The notes beneath the pieces are model-generated. The model was not told where the DNA came from, ran no database searches, and worked only from the letters and a program-made list of their open reading frames with translations. Shown here in pieces: positions 33,217 through 45,782 of a stretch of 64,000 nt of DNA. The stretch's first letter is position 1. Each line of letters opens with the position of its first letter. Location: the NCBI GenBank assembly GCA_019454045.1, contig SKCR01049643.1:124001-188000 (forward strand), read 5' to 3'. Source of the stretch: Zanthoxylum bungeanum. Lineage: Eukaryota > Streptophyta > Magnoliopsida > Sapindales > Rutaceae. The position numbers were made by a program, and so were the translations under genes.

Positions 33217-33820
33217 GTTTATTTTCCTTTTACTTTTATTTGTGAATTGTTGTTGTTTTTTTTTTCAAAAAATAAAACGTCTTGGCAGTTTTCAACTAAT
33301 TTATTAAATATAAATTTGACTGACAGATTATTTTATGCTGCTAAAAAATAATAATAATTACCAGTTTGGTTAACTTGGGCCGTTGTGGAACCGCGTCGAG
33401 TCCAGGAAATTCTTGACCATCTCTTCTTGGAACATGTCAATTCAATTTTAGTTGCTTTCAGCCTTCTATTCCCAACCATTCAAACATCACCCAACATTTT
33501 CCAATATCTTTTTTTTTTTTTTTTTTTTTAATATCTTTTTCATCTTAATTCTTTCAACTATAAAAATATGGGTAATCTAATACTATTAAGTATTAACTAA
33601 CTAATCGTTGTGGGCTCCACTAATAAGAAACACCCATTTTTTTTTTACTTGAAATTCATAAAATATATTGCATAATTGACTCATAGAAGAGTTTTTTTTA
33701 ATCCATTTTCCGCATTATGGAGGCTGAAGTTTTTTAAAAAAAATAATTAAGTGAAAATTATGTTGTATGAATTTTTCTATTATCTATGGTTTTTGAGATA
33801 TTATTTTATGCTCACACATT
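33217..33820. other. Intergenic DNA with a poly(T) insertion scar
   Basis: AT-rich, no gene. A run of 21 T at 33509-33529 is flanked by AATATCTTTTT at 33503-33513 and again at 33530-33540. This looks like the A tail of a fully 5'-truncated retroposon with its target duplication. Confidence 0.5.
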
Positions 33821-34505
33821 AGAATTTCGTTCGAACGAGTGGCACTTAACTTATTCGAATAAGTCATCCAAAAATGTTCTCATTCAAACGGTCTTTCGAG
33901 TCGTTCGAACGAGATATCATCAAGTCTGGTTATTCGAACAAAAGTGTGATTTTCAGAAAACATTTTAAGATTTTAAAATAAAAAATTACATCCTTTGAGT
34001 GATAAAAAGTTTACGTGATTCTTCAATTCTATATATATTTCTGTTGTGAAATAATTAGATAATAGTTTGATACATACAATTACAAGCTTATAGCAAAAAT
34101 GGAAGAAAAAGAGAGAGATGACAGAGAAACAAGAGTATTAGATAAATATCTTATGTCATTTTTGTTTGGTCTAGTTTTGGTTGACAATTCCGTAACAAAA
34201 TATGTCGAATTCAGTTGTAAAGGGTCTTGAAGAATTGGTGATAATTGGACAACTTTAGATGAAGATATCAGAGATCATGTTCGAGTTGGGTTCATTCTGA
34301 AGTTCGAACGCATGATGATTGTGGCACGTTTGTTATATCGTTCGAACGGAAGCTTCAATAGACTCCACATGTAAGTTGTGTTCTTCTCTCTGTGCGAACG
34401 AAACCTGCTAAAGGGTTCGAATTCAAAAGACATTCGACATGATGTTCGAACGCGTTTGCGGTAGAATACACGTTAGTCATGCGTTCAAGTTACGTTCGAA
34501 AGCCC
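33821..34505. repeat. Field of TTCGAACG palindromes
   Basis: About ten copies of (G)TTCGAAC(G) or near matches between 33830 and 34500, in otherwise AT-rich DNA, with irregular spacing. The same motif is dense in the element 4 LTR (5447-5930 and 7733-7800), so this could be a remnant of a related LTR. The 60-codon frame at 33786-33968 has no protein features. Confidence 0.5.
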
Positions 34506-34559
34506 CTTTATATTTTGGTTATTTTGGACATGTTTTAAAGGCTTTTTGAGACTTGAAAA

Positions 34560-35698
34560 CCCTACCTATTAAAAGAAAGTCTTAGCCACTTTACCCAGGG
34601 TTGGAAACACAAAAAATACAGAGCCTCCACATCTGTGTTTCAACATCCTTATTCTTTGATAGAACTTTGTTGAACCCCATTCATATTTGTTTCTAACTTC
34701 TTTAAAAGTTCACCATTGAAGACTCCATTGATCGCATGTCTTCTTTGTTCTTAGTAAACATCTTTCTTTGGTTAACACCGAACCTTACCAAACCCTAACC
34801 TTCAGAGTTCTGAGTTGGAGATTGGTCATTGGATTTCCGATAAGAACGAGTTCGGTATTAGATTTACCATAAGAGACTTCAGAGGTTTTGAAGAAAGATG
34901 TTTGGTGCGGACTCCAGGAGTTTCCTTGGGTTATTACAGTTGGGATGTAGACATTTTATTTTTAGGCATAATCCAATGACGAATCTCTTATGTGGGCACT
35001 ACATGAAGGTTTGGAAAGTTACAATGATAAATTCTAGAAGGGAATAGAACTCCAGAGAACTACGAAAAATAGCCAAGTCCAGGCTGGACATCACCTATGT
35101 CCGGCCAACCTTTTCTCAATCCATAACATTCGGCTGGACATATATTGAAAAAACTAAATCTGACTGGACATATAACAAGTTGTCAGTGAGTATGTAGATT
35201 GTTAATTACTAAATTCATGGCATTTGATTAATGTATGGTCGACTTTTCTTTTTAAATAAAATATATGTCTGGACATATATCAAGTTGTAACGAGTGTGCA
35301 GATTGTCAATTATTGAAATCACGGGATCTGATTAATGTCTAGACAACCTTTCTTCTGAAATAAAATATTCGGCCGGACATATATCAAGCTATAGCTGAAA
35401 ATACAGATTAGCAATCATTGAAATCAGAGAGAAGATTGGATCTCCATTTCCTTTTTCAATCCAGTCTGGGCACTATAAATTAGTGCCCAAAATTATTCAC
35501 AATGGGTTGGAAACTGAATTCTTAAACCTAAGTTCTTAGCCTGAAATCTGAAGTCCTGAAATTCTACTCTGAAACATTATAGAGATTCTGACATAGAAAA
35601 AGTGGTGAGGTAATCCCACGAATTCTCTGGAGTTTTCCCCCTTTCAACAAGTAATACGACAATCAACCATCTTTCGGAGGTGTTTTCTGAGCCATCTA
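34560..35698 (+). mobile_element. Unassigned LTR-like sequence, interrupted by element 5
   Basis: Contains three copies of a 104-bp unit with GGACATAT(A)AACAAG-type starts at 35166, 35271 and 35375. After them a TATA element sits inside a perfect inverted repeat GGGCACTA-TAAAT-TAGTGCCC (35468-35488). A promoter-like site after tandem repeats suggests the U3/R part of an LTR. Sequence with the same TCCGGTCGGACAT and TTCGGCTGGACAT motifs resumes at 47734, after element 5. LTR ends were not found. Confidence 0.45.
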
Positions 35699-38600
35699 TG
35701 TTGGACAATTATGACTCATAGCATCACTATTTGTACAGAACATTGTGTCGTTGTACAAATTAACTATGTGACAAAGGAAATTGCTCTTTTATCATTTGTA
35801 ATTGGATTGCCGAGATGTATAAATGATAAAAGTCCATATGATTAGTTCCGGATTAATGAGATATGAGACAGTATTAATCCATTAAGGTTTAATCATTAAA
35901 ATATCCCTAGTGGTAGTATTATCGAGATTGGACATCGATAATGCGGAATAGACTAGTATTGCACTTGTGCGTATTATGGCAGCATAACGGCATAGTTCTC
36001 ATATATTTAAGTATTAGATACTTATGCAAGTGTGATAGGAGGTTATGTTTACCGATGGTACGGAAACAGCTTCGCTCTGGATAGACCCCTCAGAATTCCA
36101 TTGGTAGTATGACTATGTGTCTATGGAAGTCTGAATCAGGGTAGGTGTATATGGTCTTAACCTGAGACTTACATCGCTAATACTTGCGACAATCAATATA
36201 CTTTGGTTTTGGTCGTCCAGGGCTTTAACAGGTTGTGTGGACGCCTCTTCTGGGTATATTGAGAATCGTAGTGTATTGGGTGTGATGTCAAGATGGAAGA
36301 ATCATTTCAGTCATATGAAGATGATGATCACGCAGGATACGGAACTATTACTCTTTTATGCTGCAGTTATCGGGATAATATGACTAGGTCATGTTTATCC
36401 GATTATAGAGACTAGTTACCAGAGATCTGATATATGCTTCGTACGGGGCAGACACAATTTCAGCCCTAGGCATTGCATGTGACATCCGATACTGGATCGC
36501 AATACGCAATACGACGTATACTACGTCTGATACAGATTATATATTCCTTTAAGAATATTTATGGAGAATTGGGTAGGCACAGTGCTTTGCTAGAAGCCAA
36601 CCATGTCTTGTAAATCGGTAAAAACGTAGTACTAGGTACGTACGTGTTCGGATAGTCCGACGACCGGATTTACTGCCAACATATCCAGGGATCTCATGGG
36701 TCACTTCCCGAAGATTCACTGATGACGTATCACTCGAACATAATTAATCTAAGATTAATTAGAAGAGAGAGAAAATTAATCTAGGATTAATTACAGAGAG
36801 ATTTTATCTGGGATAAAATACTATTAATAGAGAGAGAACGATTAATTCAGAATTAATCGATAAAATAATATATTCGATATATTAAACGAAATTAGATTTC
36901 GACGCGGAATTAAAATTGGATTTTAATTCGGGCAAACAAGTTAATTTAGAATTAATTCGCTAGCGACGTGAATAGTAATTTTGCTCGGAAAAATTATTTA
37001 ATTAAATTTGATTTAATTACGTCGCAACGGAAAATTTGTTAATTTGGAATTAGCGAACCCGAGCCTAGAATGTGTTGCGGGCCCACTTGGATTTTGAATC
37101 AAGTGGGGCCCACAAGTCACATCACGCGTCAAATCATTAGTCACTCAAGTGATGGAAGTCTTGTCACTTTTTGGTGATTGACATCTAGTCATTTTTTGAT
37201 TGATGTGTGTTGTTGGAGGCATTAATGACTTGTACCAAATTTTTGGAAAATTTGTAAATGGTATTTGTTTTTGAAAAGCAAATACACAACACACAATTTC
37301 TCTCTCTCTCTTTTCTCACTATGGCCGAATGGCCTTCTTCGTTTTCTCTCCATTTTGGGCGTGAACCTAGGGTTCATTGACCGGCGTAAACACACACGTA
37401 TAACGTAAGCGTACGTATCGTTCAAGTAGTATAAAAAGTATCGATCCCACGAAGACTTAATACCTAATCTATTAATTTTATGAGGTCAAATGATTACTAG
37501 TATCTAACAGGTTGATTGATTGATTTGAAATGGTGATGATTCTAAATTTAAAAACAAGTAAATAAAATTGCACAAAAGTAGGTTTAAGAAAATTCAATAT
37601 TAAAAACTATATAGGGTTGTGAATCGGTTTAAAAGATGAAGTGGTTATTTCATATTTGTGTAATAAATCGGTTTACTAACCTGGAACACTAAATTATGCA
37701 AAAGCCTATGTCGATGGTCAGACGCAAATACCCAGTTTAACCCAATTAAACCATATGTCTATGTCAACCAAATTACCTGGATTCATTAAGTTTAAGTTCC
37801 AATTATGGCTACCCCCGCCCGACAGGTATATGTCTATCCTGTAAGGAAATCTATTAAAGGGTTATCTATTATCAAGGAAGATCGTGGGCTATTAAGTCTA
37901 AGGCTGAAACCTAAAATTCCTTTATCAAGTTTATTTTAGATTTACCACATCAATCTTATTGGTGATCAGATAACAAAAAGCATTAAGCTTAAGACTTAAT
38001 AAGTAAACCTTTAAATTACCCAAACTATAAAATAACCCCTTTATAAACTAGTGATATTAGAATTCATCACAACCTCAGATAACTAACTTAGTTACGACAC
38101 ATAACTAGGGCTAGTAAAAACTTAAATAAAATAAAAGACATAAAGTAAAATGCTGAAAAGTAAATTGGTGAAAAGTAAATGACGGAAAGTAAATGCTGAA
38201 ATTAAATACTGAAAATTAAATGTTGAAAAGTAAATGCTGAAAGTAAATTACTGAAAAGTAAATGCTGAAAGTAAATTGCTGAAAAGTAAATGCTGAAAGT
38301 AAATTGCTGAAAAGTAAATAAAGTAAAAGTACAATAAAAGAAAATGATGAGGTAAAAGGATCCACTTTTAGTACTTCTATTTTAGATATCTCCCTTAATA
38401 TAATATATTAACTTTGCATGATAATTACCAACCAGCCATATAGGTGGTATGCAGATTAAGTCAAATTAATAATTAATTACCAACCGACCAATCAGGCGGT
38501 ATCCAGTTTAGTCAGGTTAAAACCAATTTAAATAATTACCAACCGACCAACATGGTGGTATCCTCGTTAAGTCAGGTTTTAACTAGTTTATATATTATAA

Positions 38601-39802
38601 TTAAGGGAGATTAATCTAAATATTAGTAATAAAAGTTTTACCTTTTACCCCAGCAAAGGGGAGTTACCTCCTCATTACTGAAGAGTAAAAACTGAAAATT
38701 AAAGAAAGAAAAGTATTGTGCGTAAAAGTAAATTGCGGAAAGTAAAAACTGAAAAGTAAAGAAAAGAAAGTGCGAAAGCGGAAATTAATTACGGAAAGCT
38801 GTAAATAAACAAACAAGATACAATCTTCTTAGTATTCTTAAGGAATTCCTTAGAAGAAAGTATGAATTTACAAATGAAATGGCTTGGTATTTATAGGCAA
38901 AATTTTGCCTCCATCAAATCATCCACCAAATCCATTATTAATTGCTCCACTAATTACTCCACTAATTGCTCCACCAAATCCATTATTAATTGCTCCACTA
39001 ATTTCTTATCATGTTTGGTGGTGATTTGATCATTTTTATTATTTATTTATTAATTTATTTTTTTTCTTTGAAAATGATTGAAAATGACTTTATAATTACA
39101 CACAACACACTTCTGGATGGTTCATCAATTTCGGGCATGAAATATTCAGAATTAGAAATTATTTTGTCTTTCAAAGTTGTAGAGCTTTGAGTCTTCTTTA
39201 GTCTGGAACTTGAATCAGCTCAATCCGATATCGGAGTAAAACGTTATACCCAAAATAAGACAGATGCGCAAAATTGGAATTTCCAAAACTGCACTTCGTT
39301 AAAACGCCCTTTCAAGTTTCCAATCTCCAAAATTAATATGTCAAGTCCAATTTTTGCCCTTATTTGACCCACATTCCGTCCTAAATGATTTCATTGTGTC
39401 CCAATATTATTTTATCAACAAAATAAACTAAAACACATCAAAACGTTCATCAAACCCGAGAAACTAAACAAAATATTAAGTAAAAGGGGCGATAAATATT
39501 GATATATTTTCCGCTCATCATTCATCTCCTTTGATTTTTGATTCAAAAATCACAAGTGCTAGCACACACAAGGAGTCATTCAAATGTGATAGGGAAACAA
39601 ATCCTTGAGCTTGGAATCAACACTCAAAGCTTAGAGCTTGAAGATCAACACAAAGGACACCTTGGCCGAAAGTTGGAGGAGGAATTTTTGTTGTCTACGC
39701 ATCCAAAATCCGATCAAAGAGAGTATTTTCCGCATTCTTACTTTGTTGTATTCACATGTTTCATTTCTTAATTGATCTTGGTTTGACCTAGAAAACCCAA
39801 CA
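35699..39802 (+). repeat. Element 5 5' LTR, split by element 10
   Basis: LTR parts are 35699-37377 and 39526-39802, together about 1,956 bp against 1,946 bp for the 3' copy. Starts TGTTGGACAATT, ends AACCCAACA. The insertion falls in the U5 part. Confidence 0.9.
37378..39520 (-). mobile_element. Element 10: solo LTR of the element 2 family
   Basis: Plus-strand ends TGACCGGCG and CTCATCA as in element 2, length 2,143 bp, with a perfect TTCAT duplication at 37373-37377 and 39521-39525. It shares the CCAACCGACC/GGTATCC repeats (about 38425-38570) and a minus-strand TATA box near 38897. It differs in having a run of GAAAAGTAAATGCT-type microrepeats (about 38160-38320), and in place of the G-box array it has AT-rich CTCCACTAATT repeats (38930-39000). 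No internal sequence remains. Confidence 0.9.
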
Positions 39803-39803
39803 A

Positions 39804-39815
39804 TGGTATCAGAGC
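39804..39815 (+). promoter_or_regulatory. Element 5 primer-binding site, initiator tRNA-Met
   Basis: TGGTATCAGAGC, two bases after the LTR end, is the standard copia PBS complementary to the 3' end of initiator tRNA-Met. Confidence 0.95.
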
Positions 39816-42120
39816 GAGGTTATTAAGCATGAAATTGAATTTAGGGTTCTTAACTTTAATTTGGGTATTTTTGATTTGAGCATGTTTTTGGCAAATTGTT
39901 TGTTTGAGCATGCTTATAATATGTTAACTTTGAGTTGTGCATAATCAATTTGAAGAAAAATGAATTGGATTAATTTTCCCCAAATTTTGAGGCTTGGCCG
40001 AGAGTTTGAACCATTTTAGCTCTTGGTGATTTTTGAATTTTATACAATTGGATATGTTTAAAATGCATGGGATATATTAATTTGTGATTTAATTGGATTG
40101 AAATCAAAATTGATATAAAAATCTCCAAATTGCCGAGAGCCTTAAGAGCATGTTGGGTTTGATTTTGCTTCAATTATGTTGGACATGAATTGATAATAAT
40201 AAAGCATGATTAATTAGTGTAATTGGTATTTTGGAAATGTTAATTTGACTAATTAATTATAGCTAATACACTTTAATTGATTAAATTGTGATATCTGGAA
40301 TATTGGAATTTAATTAGTTTGGCTAAATTTGGAATTGGGCTAATAAAGTTGTATTTGGGCTTAATGGGCTTGGTTGGGCCAAGTTTGGTTTAGGTTAATT
40401 GGTTGGATCCAATTGGGCCTAAAACCATTTCCATAAAGTCCAAATATGATTAAATGGGCCTTTAATATTTTAATTGGGCCTAATGGGCCTAAATTGATTT
40501 TTGGAAAATGGTGATTCCTTATTGGGCTTTGGTTGCCAAAGTCCATGCCTTATAAATTAATTGAAAGCCCATTGGACTTTAATTAAATTGACATTGGATG
40601 TTAATTGGGCTTTGAGACCCGTTAAGATTAGATTTAGAATCTAAGTCGCAAAGGCTCATTAATAAAGTGTAATTATTTAATTTGGAATTAAATAAAGAAT
40701 TAGTATTGAATACGAATTAAATTGGATTTAATATTGTAGTTTGATATAATTCAAGAATTCGTACTTTGAGTACTTATTCTTAAAACGAGTTGGACTCGCG
40801 CAAATCAAATCGTTGTTTGAACATTGGATGCTCACTAATCAAAGATTAATTAATTGGATTAGATTGATTGATAACATGCTTTGTGTGAATACATGGATGT
40901 GATGTATGAATAATGTATATCAGATGGATATTAGATGGGTGAGGGCAATTTTGGAAATTATTGTAATAAATTTAGAATTTATTAAATTGGACCTGCGTGT
41001 CCAGCCTATTACCTCTTGACTCTTTGTATTTCTCTTCTCATCTATTCCCCTCAATGTAAATGAGGTTTCTTTAGAAGTGTTATGTAATTGGGTAGAAGTA
41101 AGATTTGTGCTAACGGGAGAGAGGAAATGGAGAGATTTGTTCTAGGAACAAGTTGTTTTAAATATTCATCCGCATATCATTATTAATTTATTTACCGCGC
41201 CTTATTATGCTTTTAGAATGCATGCTTAAGGGTGTATGATGAGACCTAACTAAAGATAATTAATTGGTTGCCAATTACGCGAAAAACCTTCAACAAATAT
41301 TAAGCGTTTTTCCTTCCATTGAATGATTCATTCTCAAGATCCAAGATTGGCACTGATTTGTTGGCCAAAGTCAAGACCTTTGTCCATCGCGGATGCGTTT
41401 GAATCATGAAGGCTTTGTTCCATATCGCATGTCTTGTCCAAGTTGTGATTTGTTGGCCAAAGTCAAGATCACTTCTTGTCCATCGACATCGATTACGAAG
41501 CTTTCCAAGGTCAATGGGTCCCGCTTAACTGGAATCATTAAGTTTGTTGTGCCAAAGCCAAGGCTTAGTTGATTCAGAGGAAAAAGGTTAGGTAACATAT
41601 TGGATATATTGGGATATATTAGATATATGTTTCGGACTTGGATGTCCACCTACTGGATCTAGGAATTGGATGAGATCCAATTGATCTTAGAGATCTACCT
41701 TTAAATATCATACAATTTGTTGGTCAAAGTCAAGGTTGTGTGTTATTTAACGGGATCCTAGACCACTAGGAAACTAGGTTTCCCGAGTACTCAACATAGG
41801 GTTAGAGGCTCGCCGAAAAATAGTGGGAGGCAAGTATTAAATTTGTAATTTCGTTTAGATACTTGTCAATACGCGCTCATTTCATTTTTCGTCAGTATTT
41901 AAATATATATTAGTTGGACTAATATTTAATTGTTGTTTTAATTAAATAGTTGGACTGTATTCAAACTACTTCAATTTATAGTTGATTATATAATTGGATT
42001 ATAGTAATCAATATATTTGAATTTAACCAATCAAATTATAGTTGATTATATAGTTAGACTATAGTAATCATTATATTTAATTATACCCGAAATCGTTGAT
42101 TGGATAGTTGGACTAATGAA
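39816..42120 (+). other. Element 5 non-coding leader
   Basis: Long AT-rich leader collinear with those of elements 3 and 6. TTTGTTGGCCAAAGTCAAG occurs exactly at 41357 and 41449, and as variants at 41543 and 41716. No gene. Short frames at 39970-40173, 40361-40546 and 41404-41649 on the minus strand are chance frames. Confidence 0.75.
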
Positions 42121-42960
42121 ATCAAGATTACTGAAAGATTAGCGTTTAAAACATAATCTTAGGTGAAAATGTCTTTAAACGGCTTCAATTTTCAGATTGG
42201 GAATAGAACCTAAAGATAGTCCTGGGAATTGAGAGGTCATTCTATTTGATAGAAAAACATCTCGGGCCTGAGCCCGGAGTTGAGCAAATAGTGGAGCATG
42301 AGTTTTGGAAGACTCATGGTGATGATAACTTTAGTGCTCAATCTTTTATGCTTACTGCAATGACTCTTTAATTCCGTCGTCAGAATTAAGGATTAGATCC
42401 TTATACCATGATGTTAAAATTAAAGGATCTTCATAGATCTATTCTTAGATCTTAGAAGTACAAATTGCAAAAGAAGCTCTTTCGCTCACGTATGTCAGAG
42501 GGTACATCTATCGAGCACTAGGTGTCGCAGATGATTGCTGACATTGATCAGCTAGGTTAGCTGGGCATTACCTACGTGGCCGAGACTACCAAAGATTTGA
42601 TCTTATAGTCTCTACCCGAAAGCTGGGGCAGGTTCATTATGAACCAAGAGTAAACTCTTGGAGAGTTGAAGGCTATGCTCAAAGAGGCAGAGCCAAAGCT
42701 TCTAAAAGGGGCAAAGGCAAAATCATCACTGTCTTCTTGGAAGACAAAGGATATATCTCAAGATGTCTGCCTAAACTGTGGCAAACGGGGTCACTGGAAG
42801 CGTGACTGCCGTATGGACAAGGTAGACATGAAGGAAGTGAAGAGGGGCAAGGCTCCGGCTTCAAGCATGTTTGTCATAAACATATTCATTACTAGTTTCA
42901 AAATTGGATTTTTGATACTAGATGTGGTACATAGATATGTACTGATGTGCGGAATCTACT
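42120..42960 (+). pseudogene. Decayed copia gag of element 5
   Basis: Matches gag of element 6 with many stops and shifts. The last part is open (42666-42962) and keeps the zinc knuckle C-x2-C-x4-H-x4-C as CLNCGKRGHWKRDC at about 42771-42812, plus LGELKAMLKEAEPKLLKGAK, which in element 6 reads LGELMSTLREAEKELLKGKK. RMSEGTSIEH is readable upstream near 42500. The capsid region is interrupted. Confidence 0.8.
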
Positions 42961-45767
42961 GATTAGCAGGATACTGACTTCAGTTGAGATTGACCTACGA
43001 GTCGAAAATGGGACGAGAGTCGCTGTTTTTAACCGTAGAAACCTAAGTTTAGGAACTACCCTTTGGGTATGTACTTAAATTAAGAAACTATTATAATGTA
43101 CCTAGTTTGACTAGAAACATTATCTCTATATCAGAGTATAACTCGTTGCGGGTATACCTTTATATTCTAGAATACTAAAGTGTTTTATTTTATAAAGATG
43201 ATATTGAGATAAACACATTAGATGTGAGTAACAGTATTTATATTTTGAATATAAATGAATCTCAAACATATAACATGACAAACAAATAGCTCAAACTGAA
43301 TCAATCAGATGAGACTTATTTGTGGCAATGTTGTCTGGGACACATTAACAAGACTCGTATATCCACACTTTCGAAGAGTGGGTACTAGGAAGATTTGATT
43401 CTATTAAAATAATGTCTACGAATCTAGTTTATTAGGCAAACTGCCTAAAATACCTTTTACTTGGTAAAAGAGTAAGTGCCACCGATCTGTTAGCCCTCGT
43501 TCATAGTGACGTAAGTGGGCCCATGTCTAGCTAGGCTAGAGGTGGATATGAACACTTCGTAACCTTTACAGATGTGGCATCGCGTTATGGTTATGTGTTT
43601 CTTTTGAAACATAAATCGGAAACTTTTGATAAATTCAAAGAGTTTCTACACGAAGTATAAAAACAGATCGGCAAAAGTATTAAAACTATCACGGTTAGAC
43701 CGTGATGGAAATACTTAAGCAAAAAGCTTCTCAATTATTTGAAAGAGTATAGTATTCTTTCATAGTGGACTCCTCCCGGAACACCTCAATTGAGCGTTGT
43801 GTCCAAACAGAGAAACCAAATTTTGTTAGACATGATAAGGTTAACTATGAGTCGCTCTGAGCTACCAATTTCCTTCAATGGATATGCATTAAACAGTGCA
43901 ATACTTATTTTGAATAAGGTTCCATAAAAATATGTTAGACAAATTTCATATTAGATATGAACAGGAAAGAAACCAGGTTTTCTCATTCCTGAAGATTTGG
44001 GAATGATGGGCATATGTTTGGATGATACCAAACTAGAACCCAAATTGGATAAGTGCCTAATTATAGGTTATCCTAGGGTAACCAAAGTATAATACTTATA
44101 CAACTCACAAGAGAACAATGTAATTGTTGCTCTCCATGCAGTTTTCTTAAGAGGAATACCTATATGCAGTGGTAAGTGGGAGGAAAGTAAAACTCGATGA
44201 AAATCGGAGTAATACTGTTCCAGGCACCGATTCCTTAACGGAACACAAACAGTTCATCAGGGATGAAACTGTACCAACAATCTTCGAATACACAAGAACC
44301 ACGCAAGTCAGAGAGAGTCAGAAAACAACTTGGGAGGTATGGGTTTCTGATCTCACCTCGTAAAGATGTCAATCTTATTGAGGAATATGAACTGACTACG
44401 TATGAGGAAGTGATACAAGGTATCGACTCCCTATTATGGAAAAGTGCCATGATATCCGAAATGGATTCCATGTATAACAACCAAGTTTGGATACTAGTTG
44501 ATGTACCGCAAGATATTGTGCCTATTTTTACTATATGAGTCTTCAAGGAAGACATACATGGAAGGCAACATACCAACGTACTAAGTTGGGCTTGTAGCGA
44601 AAAGGTATCGTTATCAACATTGTGTCGATTACGACGAAACCTTTTACCTGTGGCCATTGTTAAATCCATTTGGATAATGCTTGCTAATGCTGCATGTTTC
44701 ATTTATGAAATATGGCAGCTGAATGTCAAAATCGCTTTCCTTAAACGGAAAACTTTTGGAGGATGTTTATAACATCCTGACGGTTTTGTCGTACCAAAAT
44801 AAGCAAACAAGGTTTGCAGGATATTCGATCCATGTATGGATTGAAGCAAGCATAGGTTTCTTGGAACTATCGTTTTGATTTAATCATAATGGTATATGAT
44901 TTAATTCAAAATGAAAATGATTCTTGTGTATATAAGGAGGTTAGTGGGAGCGCACTGACAGTGATTGTCCTATATAATGATGATATATCATTTCTTGGAA
45001 ATGAAATTCCCATAAAATAATCGGTGAAAGCTTGGCTTTCATGAAAAATTCTCCGTAGAATACTTGGGAGAGACAACCTTTATTCTAGGAATAAAGATCT
45101 ACTGGATAGATCTAAAATTTGTTGGCACTCTCCGAGAAATCGTACATTGAAAAATATGTACGTGACCTAGTGTCTCATATACTTTGATCATATGGAGTCA
45201 CAATCGATCCAATCCAAGTGATGGTCACTGGATTGATGTTAAGAACATCCTTAAGTATCTTAGATGAAATAAGGATGCATTCTCAAGCTATGGAGAAGGA
45301 GAAGTTGAAGTGACTGGGTTCACCGTTGCAAGTTTCATAACCGACAAAAATGACTATAAGTCGTAATAAGGGTACTATATAGTTTTAATAACGGAACAGT
45401 GAGCTGGAAATCTTCCAAGCAAGATACTGTTACCGAATAAACAATAAAAGCGGAATATTGCTGCAGCTGAAGTATCAATAGAAGCGATTTGGATCTATAA
45501 TAATCCTAATTAGATTAGGTATAGTTCTGTTAGCAGCTGAGCTAGGCTACAGCACAGGCTAAAGAATTAATGGTCTCATCAACAATCCAAGTATATACTT
45601 CAACTATTCATCTGATTCGTTCGGATCATACATCGTGGCGATGTGATGATCGAATAAATCGCATCAGATGATAACCTTGTAAATCCGTTGACGAAAGCTA
45701 TTTCTCAGCAGCAGTTTGAGCGACCCGTACATAGTTCAGGTGTTGGACACTTGAGTGATTGGCTATA
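42961..45767 (+). pseudogene. Decayed copia pol of element 5
   Basis: Remnants in the expected order: GAG-pre-integrase near 43310 (LGHINKTRISTLSKSG), integrase 43480-43960, the linker (44169-44340), RT from about 44370 (TTYEEVIQGIDSLLWKSAM), and RNase H near 45420-45500. The PPT follows. Frames change every 50-150 bases. It cannot encode a working protein. Confidence 0.85.
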
Positions 45768-45782
45768 GGCCAAGTGGGAGAT
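45768..45782 (+). promoter_or_regulatory. Element 5 polypurine tract
   Basis: GGCCAAGTGGGAGAT is followed by the 3' LTR. The LTR now begins TATTGG where TGTTGG is expected, a single G-to-A change in the terminal dinucleotide. Confidence 0.9.
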
